64,000 bases of DNA. Source: Sphingomonas insulae (GTDB lineage Bacteria > Pseudomonadota > Alphaproteobacteria > Sphingomonadales > Sphingomonadaceae). A program made the position numbers and the translations under genes. Location of the stretch: contig NZ_CP048420.1 in the NCBI RefSeq assembly GCF_010450875.1, positions 1 to 64,000 of the forward strand. The letters are read 5' to 3'. The notes under the pieces are model-generated. The model saw only the letters and a program-made list of their open reading frames with translations. It searched no databases and was not told the origin of the DNA. This document shows, in pieces, positions 54,971 through 61,997 of the stretch. Position 1 is the first letter of the stretch. Each line of letters starts with the position of its first letter.

Positions 54971-55173
54971 ACCGGCACGGCCCAATCAACATCAATACCG
55001 CGACTGCCGATGAGCTGGATGCTATTCCTGCCCTCAAGGGCCATGGCTTCGAGATCGTGCGCTACCGTGACGAGCGTGGTGGCTTTAGTGACCTTCGCCA
55101 ACTGGCAGAGGTGCCAGGTATGACGGGCAAGGCAGATGATATCAGCGCCGAACTGACGGTCGAAGCGTCCTGA
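54967..55173 (+). CDS. Small helix-hairpin-helix (ComEA-like) DNA-binding protein
   Basis: 68 residues from a GTG overlapping the deaminase stop. The text INTATADELDAIPALKGHGF, then FSDLRQLAEVPGMTGKADD, is the tandem HhH pattern of ComEA and similar DNA-binding domains. It has no signal peptide, so it should act in the cytoplasm. Translational coupling to a metabolic enzyme is unusual. Confidence 0.75.
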   Translation: MNRHGPININTATADELDAIPALKGHGFEIVRYRDERGGFSDLRQLAEVPGMTGKADDISAELTVEAS

Positions 55174-55395
55174 AGCATTGGCCGTGCAAGCCAGAGACAG
55201 GGGGCGGAGTGATTCCGACAGCTGTCCTGCCTCGATGACGCGCCGGGCGAGCGCAGCCACGGCGGATACCCGTTGGTTCCCGCCAGCCCCGGAAGTATAT
55301 TTTCAGCCGCGCATCCGTTGGACCCGGGCACGAGTGGAACGTGCGCAACATCGTTGCCGTTCATATGGCGGGCAAGCTGGCCCCGGAGAGTGGCC

Positions 55396-58300
55396 ATGTT
55401 GAAGCGGACCGATGATGCGATAATCGCGAGCGACCGGACGCGGATAACCGTGCTGCCGGCCGCCAGTGTCGCCGCCAGGGTTCTGACGACCGGCGGCAAG
55501 CGATCGATCGTCGTCGTCGACGATGACGCCAGGGCCGAAGCGATCGCCCGCCTTGCGGAGGCGTTCGCGCCGGCCGTGACGGTCGTCCACCTCGCCGCGA
55601 GCGATGCCTTGCCGGGCGATGCCGCCCCACCAAGCGCCGCGAACGTCGGGCGGCGGGTCGAAGCGCTTCGTCGCTTGCGGGACGGGACAACGGCGCGACC
55701 GGACGATCCCGTGCTCTTGGTGCTGTCCGCCGAAGCCAGCGCGGTACGCTATGCGGCGCCGGATGCCTTCGACGAAATGCCGCCCGTGTTTGCGGTCGGC
55801 GACCGTATCGATATCGAGACGCTGCCCGCCATCGCGGAGAGCATCGGCTATCTGGTCGACGACCGCGTCGACGAGCCCGGCGAGATCGCGATCCGCGGCA
55901 GCGTGATCGACATCTTTCCTGCCGATCATCCCTATCCGGTGCGGATCGAGTTCGCCGATGGCCATATCACCGGAATCCGATCCTATGATGCGGTGACCCA
56001 GCTCGGGTCGGGCGATCTGGAATCGGTGACGATCGGGCGTGCGAGCGAGCCGGAATTGGGCGACGGCGTGACGATCACGGCGCACCTGCCGGACGCCGAC
56101 ATCTTCCTCGACCCCGGCGTGGCGAACCGGCGCGATCGGTTCCTGGCGTTGGCCATGGACGGATCGGCACGGCGCCGGTCACAGGCGGAACTGGTCGACG
56201 AGGCGATGTGGGAGGCCGCGATCGCGGATCGCCACAGCCTGCTGTCGCCCGAGGCCGTATTGCCGACGCCCCGGTTCGTCGAACGGCGCGATCCGTTGCG
56301 CGCGTTCCGCAGCTTCGCCAGGGCAGCGCTTGCCGAGGGCAATCTGCTCATCGCCGGATCGGCCCGCGACCTTCGCTTCCTGTCCTCGCGCATCGGCCTG
56401 GATATCGCCGATGCGCGCTCGTTCGCCGATGCGGCTGCACAGCCGGCCGGCACGGCCTCGATGCTCGTCGCGCCGCTCGATCACGGCTTCGTCCATGACG
56501 GCATGTCCGTCGTCGCCGCGGCCGATCTGCTGGGGAGCCGGGCAAAACTCGACGATGCCCACCCGGCGTCCGCATCGGCGTTCGGAGAAGGCGCCGAACT
56601 GCGTGTCGGCGATCTCATCGTCCACGAAGACCATGGCATAGGCGCCGTCGTCGGGCTGGAAGCCGTGCAGCTGGACGAGACATCCTCGACCGACGCGATC
56701 GTGCTGGAATATGCCAAGGGTGCCCGGCGGCTCGTGTCGGTAGCGGAGGCCGACCGGATCTGGCGCTATGGCGCCGATGCCGATGCCGTGAAGCGCGATG
56801 CGCTCGATGGGGGTAGCTGGACGAAGCGTCGCGTCGGGATCGATACGGCGATCGCCGAGAGCGCGCGCAGGTTGCAGGCGCTGGCTGCCGAACGCGATGC
56901 GCGGACGAGCGATCCGATCGTTCCCGACAACGCGGCCTACGAACGATTTGCGTCCGGCTTCGCCTTTTCGGAGACGCCGGACCAGGCGCGCGCCATCGCC
57001 GCGGTGCGGAGCGACCTGGCGAGCGGGCGGCCGATGGACCGGCTGGTGGTCGGCGATGTCGGCTATGGGAAGACCGAAGTGGCGCTGCGTGCGGCGGCAA
57101 TCGTCGCGCTGGCCGGCCGTCAGGTCGCGGTCGTCGCGCCGACCACGGTGTTGATCCGGCAGCACCTCGCGACATTCGCCAAGCGCTTCGAGGGGACGGG
57201 CCTGACCGTCGCCGGCCTGTCGCGGCTGTCCACGTCTGCCGAGCGCAAGCGGGTCTGTGCCGGCCTTGCCGATGGCTCCATCCACATCGTCGTCGCGACC
57301 AGCACGGTCGCCGGCAAGGCCGTTACGTTCCGCGACCTCGCACTCGTCGTCATCGACGAAGAACAGCGGTTCGGCGCCAAGGCCAAGGCGGATCTGCACG
57401 CCATGGGCGCCGGGCATGTCCTGACGTTGAGCGCGACCCCGATACCGCGCACCCTGCAATCGGCCATGGTCGGCCTGCAGGCGATGTCGATCATCGCGAC
57501 GCCGCCCGCCCGCCGGCAGCCGATCCGCACGACGATCGGCAGCTTCGACGACCAGGCCGTCCGCCGGGCGCTGCAACGCGAGCGAACCCGCGGCGGGCAA
57601 AGCTTCGTCGTCGTGCCCCGCATCGAGGATATCGCGCCGTTGGCGGACAAGCTGGGCAAGCTGGTGCCGGAGCTGGGCCTGGTCGTTGCCCATGGCAAAA
57701 TGGAAGCGAGCCAGCTCGACGACGCCATGACCGCCTTTGCGGCGGGAGACGGCGACATCCTGCTGGCGACCAACATCATTGAGGCTGGTCTCGACGTGCC
57801 ACGCGCGAACACGATGATCGTGCATCACGCCGACCGTTTCGGATTGTCGCAGCTGCACCAGCTGCGCGGCCGTGTCGGTCGTGGCGGCAGGCGCGGCCAG
57901 ATCATGCTGCTGACCGCCGGCGATGCCGCGATCGCCGATGCGACGCTGAAGCGGCTGCGTGCACTACAGGCGTTCGACCAGCTCGGCGCGGGGTTCGCGA
58001 TCAGCAGCCGCGATCTGGACATGCGTGGTGCGGGCGACCTGGTCGGCGAGGAACAGGCCGGTCACATGAAGCTCATCGGCATCGACCTTTATCAGCATCT
58101 GCTCGGCCAAGCGCTGAAGGCGGCGCGCGGTGAGGAGACGGAGCAGTGGCAACCGGTGCTCAATCTGGGTCTCGGTGGCCTGCTGCCGGAAGAATGGATA
58201 CCCGAGACAGACGTGCGATTGACGCTGTACAGCCAGCTTGCGCACCTGACCGAGGTCGGCGCGCTGGAGGTTTTCGCGTCGGAACTCGAAGATCGCTTCG

Positions 58301-58548
58301 GTGCATTGCCCCCGGCCGCTGCCCAGCTGATCGAGACGGCGCGGATCAGGTTGCTGGCCTCCGGTGCGGATGTCCGTCAGATCGATGCCGGTCCGGGGGC
58401 CCTCGCCTTCACGCTCGGCGATCCCAAGGCGCGATTGTCCGAACCCTTCCAGTCCTCGAAACGGCGTTGGCTCGTACGGGAGCGTATCGCCGATCCTCTG
58501 GCGCGGAGCGAACGGGTTCGCGAATTGCTGGGCGAAATCCACGTTTGA
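55396..58548 (+). CDS. Mfd-like transcription-repair coupling factor paralogue
   Basis: 1050 residues from MLKRTDDAIIASDRTRITVL; canonical Mfd is ~1150. Order of domains: a UvrB-like N-terminus (IRGSVIDIFPADHPYPVRIE), the RNA-polymerase-interacting domain (LRVGDLIVHEDHGIGAVVGL, IVLEYAKGARRLVSVAEADR), the translocase with Walker A VVGDVGYGKTEVALRAAAIV, DEEQ box VVIDEEQRFGAKAKADLHAM, TLSATPIPRTLQSAM and motif VI LHQLRGRVGRGGRRGQ, then the TRCF C-terminal domain. A longer frame from 55273 lacks homology. A chromosomal mfd is expected too, so this is an accessory copy. Confidence 0.9.
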   Translation: MLKRTDDAIIASDRTRITVLPAASVAARVLTTGGKRSIVVVDDDARAEAIARLAEAFAPAVTVVHLAASDALPGDAAPPSAANVGRRVEALRRLRDGTTARPDDPVLLVLSAEASAVRYAAPDAFDEMPPVFAVGDRIDIETLPAIAESIGYLVDDRVDEPGEIAIRGSVIDIFPADHPYPVRIEFADGHITGIRSYDAVTQLGSGDLESVTIGRASEPELGDGVTITAHLPDADIFLDPGVANRRDRFLALAMDGSARRRSQAELVDEAMWEAAIADRHSLLSPEAVLPTPRFVERRDPLRAFRSFARAALAEGNLLIAGSARDLRFLSSRIGLDIADARSFADAAAQPAGTASMLVAPLDHGFVHDGMSVVAAADLLGSRAKLDDAHPASASAFGEGAELRVGDLIVHEDHGIGAVVGLEAVQLDETSSTDAIVLEYAKGARRLVSVAEADRIWRYGADADAVKRDALDGGSWTKRRVGIDTAIAESARRLQALAAERDARTSDPIVPDNAAYERFASGFAFSETPDQARAIAAVRSDLASGRPMDRLVVGDVGYGKTEVALRAAAIVALAGRQVAVVAPTTVLIRQHLATFAKRFEGTGLTVAGLSRLSTSAERKRVCAGLADGSIHIVVATSTVAGKAVTFRDLALVVIDEEQRFGAKAKADLHAMGAGHVLTLSATPIPRTLQSAMVGLQAMSIIATPPARRQPIRTTIGSFDDQAVRRALQRERTRGGQSFVVVPRIEDIAPLADKLGKLVPELGLVVAHGKMEASQLDDAMTAFAAGDGDILLATNIIEAGLDVPRANTMIVHHADRFGLSQLHQLRGRVGRGGRRGQIMLLTAGDAAIADATLKRLRALQAFDQLGAGFAISSRDLDMRGAGDLVGEEQAGHMKLIGIDLYQHLLGQALKAARGEETEQWQPVLNLGLGGLLPEEWIPETDVRLTLYSQLAHLTEVGALEVFASELEDRFGALPPAAAQLIETARIRLLASGADVRQIDAGPGALAFTLGDPKARLSEPFQSSKRRWLVRERIADPLARSERVRELLGEIHV

Positions 58549-59300
58549 TCGGGCAGCCCGGTGGCATGGCCCGTCGACGACCGTGTACGATCGGTTCGAC
58601 CGCCGGGCGTGTCCGGGCGATCGGCAGCATGAAGGGGGCGGATGGCGGCCAGGGTCATGCACTCGTCGACTTCGTCGGCCGCCCGAGTTCGCGATACAGC
58701 CGATGATTGCGCTTGTGGTCGATCTTCCAGCCCTCCCGCCGGAGTAGCACATGGATGCGTCGATACCCGTAGCAAACACGGGTCGCAGTCACTCCCTGAT
58801 CTGCATCTTGAGGCCGGCCTGATCGAGGCGGCGGGACTGATAGCGCTGGATTGATCGATTGATCGGAAATGCGCTGCAGGCTCGCCGTTCGCTAACTTGG
58901 TAGCTCGCCTGCAAATAGCCGACGATCTCCCGGGCTCGATCAGGCCTTACATTTTTCGGCGCATGACATCCTGTAGCATCTCCTTGTCCAGGCTGAGGTT
59001 CGCCACCATCCTCAGCAGGCCGAGGATGGAACAACGGTCGAGCAGGTTTGCCGGAAGGCCGGCATATCGATCCAGACCTACTAGCGATGGCGTAGCAAAT
59101 ACGGAGGGCTGATGCCGTCGGAGATGAAACGCCTGAAAGTGCTGGAGGAGGAGAACGTCCGGCTTAAGTGGCTGAACGCTATCTGCTGCTCGCTGAACTT
59201 CGACTTTTTCCATTAACGGATTCCCTCGTCCGGCACTTGCCAAACCTAACCGGGAATTTCTCGAATAATGAACCAATCCGGAGGGCTCAGGTCACACCGT
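58549..59300 (-). mobile_element. Rearranged IS3 remnant (same family as the 26-kb element)
   Basis: From 59300 leftward: the IS left end (TGACCTGAGCCCT, about 59292-59280), the orfA start, then a ~160-bp piece in the opposite orientation (about 59013-59172: QAEDGTTVEQVCRKAGISIQ and MKRLKVLEEENVRLKW on the plus strand). The original orientation then returns (LSLDKEMLQDVMRRKM, EIVGYLQASYQVSERRACSA) until the copy breaks off near 58685. Stops and shifts make it inactive. At 58570-58685 a GPSTTVYDRFDRRA-like stretch may be IS5 debris. Confidence 0.75.
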
Positions 59301-59782
59301 ACCCCACCGCTCCTTCAAGTCTGCGAACCAAAAGCCAGACGCTGACATCCTGTCCACGATGGGCGGGCTTACTTCGCTACCCAACCGCCCCTGTAGCGCC
59401 TCCAGATCGACGTGGAGCAACGTACGACATCGTCGGCAGCGCGATCCTGCCCAGGGAAAGTAACTAATCATCTCGTCCAGCATGCGGGTCTAGGTCGGCC
59501 AAAACGGCACGATGTCGACGGTGTGTGCCATGTTGCCTAACAAACGATCGGCATTGCCCAGCGGTCCCGCATCTGCGATCCTGTAAGCAAGGACGGTGAA
59601 GGCCCGTCCCCGGGGCGTAGGAACCCCTCTGATGCGCAGCCGGTCGAGAGCTTCTCGGCCGGGTGGCTGTCGCGCATGTCCAAGGCTCTGCCCAAAGGCG
59701 GCAGCGCCTTGTGCTGCGCGCAGGGTTCCTAACGCCCGGCTATCACGGCCGGGCACTGCCTCTTCCTCAATCAGGAGGCGGT
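59301..59782. other. Gap of about 480 bp: possible gene remnant and leader region
   Basis: The minus-strand frame 59292-59483 contains SRCRRCRTLLHVDLEALQGR, reminiscent of small cysteine-motif sphingomonad proteins, but starts within IS debris. From 59596 a leader-like small frame with a hairpin runs into the winged-helix gene (separate entries). Confidence 0.35.
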
Positions 59783-59799
59783 ATGACGGACCCGGATAA
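59596..59799 (+). CDS. Possible leader peptide (Icd/Ash-like) before the winged-helix gene
   Basis: A 67-codon GTG frame rich in arginine, cysteine and proline, containing CAARRVPNARLSRPGTASSS. This phrase resembles the 'RV-x-x-x-RLS' core of the Icd/Ash-like leader frames of P4-type mobile elements, from memory. It overlaps the next gene's start. The DNA of the core also forms a GC hairpin, so the signal may be an RNA structure rather than a protein. Confidence 0.3.
   Translation: MKARPRGVGTPLMRSRSRASRPGGCRACPRLCPKAAAPCAARRVPNARLSRPGTASSSIRRRYDGPG
59734..59754 (+). promoter_or_regulatory. GC hairpin before the winged-helix gene
   Basis: Arms GCCCGGC (59734-59740) and GCCGGGC (59748-59754) with a 7-base loop, 28 bp before the ATG at 59783. 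There is no T-run, so attenuation or protein binding is more likely than termination. Confidence 0.45.
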
Positions 59800-60235
59800 A
59801 AGCAACGATCAACACTATTTCGATGCACTCAAACTGGTCGAGTGGATCGTGATGGCCTTCGATATCGAAACCAAGGGGGAGGGCGGGCGCAACAGCGGCG
59901 CGATCGGTATGTCGGGGTGCCGCGTCTTCAATACGCTTGCCAGAAAGCCCGGCGCTTTTGTTCGGCTCGTACCGCTCAGATACTCCGAATTAGTCGAGGA
60001 AAGTGGCTTGTCCCGCAGCACCATCGGTCATGCCGTAGACCGCCTGATCGAGCACCTCCTGCTGTCAGTCGTCGGGCGTTCCGGTGATCCCACAGGCCGC
60101 ATGGCTATGCTCCATCTGCCGCCAAGAGTGCTGTCTTTGTACGAGCGCCGCGAGGGAAGACCCGGTTCAAGCCGAGAGCCTGTTCCACGCGCCGAAGTGG
60201 CAAAAGCGTTGGCAGTATTAAGCCGGGAGGCATGA
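59783..60235 (+). CDS. MarR-like winged-helix regulator
   Basis: 150 residues from MTDPDKSNDQHYFDALKLVE, preceded by a strong AGGAGG site. The helix-turn-helix is LRYSELVEESGLSRSTIGHA then VDRLIEHLLLSVVGRSGD, followed by a wing. It likely regulates nearby mobilisation or plasmid genes. It overlaps a small membrane gene by ATGA. Confidence 0.65.
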   Translation: MTDPDKSNDQHYFDALKLVEWIVMAFDIETKGEGGRNSGAIGMSGCRVFNTLARKPGAFVRLVPLRYSELVEESGLSRSTIGHAVDRLIEHLLLSVVGRSGDPTGRMAMLHLPPRVLSLYERREGRPGSSREPVPRAEVAKALAVLSREA

Positions 60236-60399
60236 GCATGGGTGCAGGTGAGGGACTACAATCGCGGGTCAGAAAGCGAGGCCACACGGAAGCGGCCGCA
60301 GGTTTTCGCCGAAGCCTTCGAACCCGCAACATCGTGCTTGTCGTCGTAGGCGCCGAAGCGGTTCTGCTTGCGCTGTTACGCATTGCCGGTTGCAGCTGA
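60232..60399 (+). CDS. Small one-span membrane protein
   Basis: 55 residues: a basic cytoplasmic part (LQSRVRKRGHTEAAAGFRRS) then one hydrophobic helix (NIVLVVVGAEAVLLALLRIA). Coupled to the regulator by ATGA, so both are probably made together. Confidence 0.5.
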   Translation: MSMGAGEGLQSRVRKRGHTEAAAGFRRSLRTRNIVLVVVGAEAVLLALLRIAGCS

Positions 60400-60460
60400 G
60401 GATGTCACGTTTCCTTCGAAATTGCCGCGGTTTCGATGCCCCGTGGAGAGCGTACATCCG

Positions 60461-60802
60461 GTGAGCCGAAAGCATAATCATCGCGGCCAAGTGCTCCGTT
60501 CCGAGCAACGTGCCGATCGTCTCCAGCTTCGCGCCGACCAGCTCGGCCGACGATCGGCACGGCAGCTGGGCGTCGTCATCAGCCTTGCGAGAATGGCTGA
60601 GTTGCGCACCATCATCGCCGCGTCCGAACTGCCGGATACGATCCGCAAGGTGGGGAAAGTAGGGCTGTCGGCCGACGCCTATGAGATCAAGTTCGACGTC
60701 GAAATGCTGGTCGCCGTCTACGATCGGCGGGGCCAGTCCATTGCCATGTTTCTGCTGCCTGACGCTCCTGGAATTACGCGGACGATACCGACCAACGTGT
60801 GA
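60461..60802 (+). CDS. Hypothetical protein
   Basis: About 113 residues from a GTG. A basic helical first half (VLRSEQRADRLQLRADQLGR) and an ordered second half (GLSADAYEIKFDVEMLVAVY, DRRGQSIAMFLLPDAPGITR). No family recognised. The start is uncertain because the open frame extends to 60368. Confidence 0.4.
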   Translation: MSRKHNHRGQVLRSEQRADRLQLRADQLGRRSARQLGVVISLARMAELRTIIAASELPDTIRKVGKVGLSADAYEIKFDVEMLVAVYDRRGQSIAMFLLPDAPGITRTIPTNV

Positions 60803-60813
60803 CGGTCAGAGTA

Positions 60814-61035
60814 CTATCGACGCGCGGTATCGGATGCCAGGATGGCTGCAGTCAGCTCAACGCTGCTGATCTCGCCGGCGACATAGCTGGCGTTCAGGCG
60901 CTCGATCTCACCTGAGAGAATGCCTCCTTCGTAGCGGATAGATCCTCGTGCGAAATCGACCTCCCGCTGTCGACGAACGCGCTCATCTTCGCTGATCGAA
61001 GGCTGAGCAGGCGAGGCTGAGTTGATGCCGTTCAA
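60814..61035 (-). CDS. VbhA-family Fic antitoxin (orphan)
   Basis: 73 residues from a TTG start with a GGAAGGA site 8 bp upstream. The inhibitory helix motif of Fic antitoxins, [S/T]xxxE[G/N], is present as S32-I-R-Y-E36-G37 within VDFARGSIRYEGGILSGEIE, and the rest matches VbhA proteins. VbhA blocks the AMP-transferring Fic toxin VbhT in Bartonella. No Fic-domain gene (HPFxxGNGR motif) is visible in this window, so the partner is absent or elsewhere on the replicon. Confidence 0.75.
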   Translation of the reverse strand: MNGINSASPAQPSISEDERVRRQREVDFARGSIRYEGGILSGEIERLNASYVAGEISSVELTAAILASDTARR

Positions 61036-61415
61036 GGGTGCTGTCCTTCCGTTGAACTACCGCGGCGATGCCTCAGGATCGGGACCAAATGCGTCGTTCT
61101 GAAGCATCACCGGCAGATCAAAACCTGTACCATGAAAGAGCTTTTAGCGCGAGCCGGATGGGCGATGACGTGGCTCAGTGTGCGCGCGAAATATGATCAT
61201 TGAGGGTGAGCAGGCCTGCGCCTCGGCGGCTCGTCATGCAATCGAAACGAGGGCTTTCCTGATCACACAACCTCCTCCGCGCCCGCTGAGATTATGACCT
61301 GGGAAGAAGGCTAGTCGATTCAAGGAAATGCAGCTAAGGAAGGGATGGCAGGATATGCCAACCGGCACCGATGTATACATCGGCTTGGTTGGCGTCGCTG
61401 CACGGGGCTCGAGAG
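61036..61415. other. Gap of about 380 bp upstream of mobilisation genes
   Basis: No gene supported. It probably contains the promoter of mobC and the transfer origin, given its place in front of mobC and the relaxase. The nested palindrome at 61357-61393 is its most structured part. Confidence 0.5.
61357..61393. promoter_or_regulatory. Nested palindrome: oriT or MobC operator candidate
   Basis: A 16-bp perfect palindrome CCGATGTATACATCGG (61368-61383) is enclosed by a second inverted repeat GCCAACC (61357-61363) / GGTTGGC (61387-61393). It ends 23 bp before the MobC start. Relaxosome sites and MobC operators typically have such symmetry. Confidence 0.5.
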
Positions 61416-61997
61416 ATGATCGTCACAACGCGAGTATCTGACGTACTGGCCGACGCGATCGACCGCGTCGCGGCTGCGAACGGGCAGACCCGCAGCGCAT
61501 GGATCGCCAACGTCCTTCTTCGAGCGGCGGTGTCGGACGAGAGCCAGGCCGTACCAGTGCTACCGGTTCAGGGCAGGGGGCTTCCCGATGAATATATTCG
61601 CGTCACAGTGCGGCTGCATCGCAGCGAGGTCGAGGCGATTGACACGGTCGGCGCACCGCTCAGGCTCAGTCGTCATGCATGGATTAAGCGGGCGCTGCGC
61701 TGGCAACTCTGGGACAAGGCCGGCAACCTGCGCCTCGCCTCGATCAGCCAGGACGAGCTCAAGAAACTGCGCAAGCAGGTGATGGCGATCGGTCGCAACA
61801 TCAATCAAGCGGTGCACGCGATGAACGCGGCAAACCAGCCGGAGAGCTCGCTCGATGTGGCGCGAATTGCTGCGCCATTCCTCGAGACGTGTGCCGAATT
61901 GAAGACCCTGCTGTTCGCTATGCGACGAGAGTTGACGTCCTATGCTAGCGCCGAAGTCAGCTACTGGACCAGCGCATCCAAGGCTGCCGACGAATGA
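61416..61997 (+). CDS. mobC: MobC-like relaxosome accessory protein
   Basis: 193 residues from MIVTTRVSDVLADAIDRVAA. Two ribbon-helix-helix-like repeats (VSDVLADAIDRVAAANGQTR; LHRSEVEAIDTVGAPLRLSR) are followed by the MobC signature LKKLRKQVMAIGRNINQAVH. Such proteins bind and bend oriT and help the relaxase. It overlaps the relaxase start by ATGA. Confidence 0.8.
   Translation: MIVTTRVSDVLADAIDRVAAANGQTRSAWIANVLLRAAVSDESQAVPVLPVQGRGLPDEYIRVTVRLHRSEVEAIDTVGAPLRLSRHAWIKRALRWQLWDKAGNLRLASISQDELKKLRKQVMAIGRNINQAVHAMNAANQPESSLDVARIAAPFLETCAELKTLLFAMRRELTSYASAEVSYWTSASKAADE

Noticed and set aside
56179..57858. 559-residue minus-strand frame inside the Mfd-like gene
   Set aside because: Shadow frame; arginine/aspartate-rich and without domains, while Mfd motifs on the plus strand are unambiguous.
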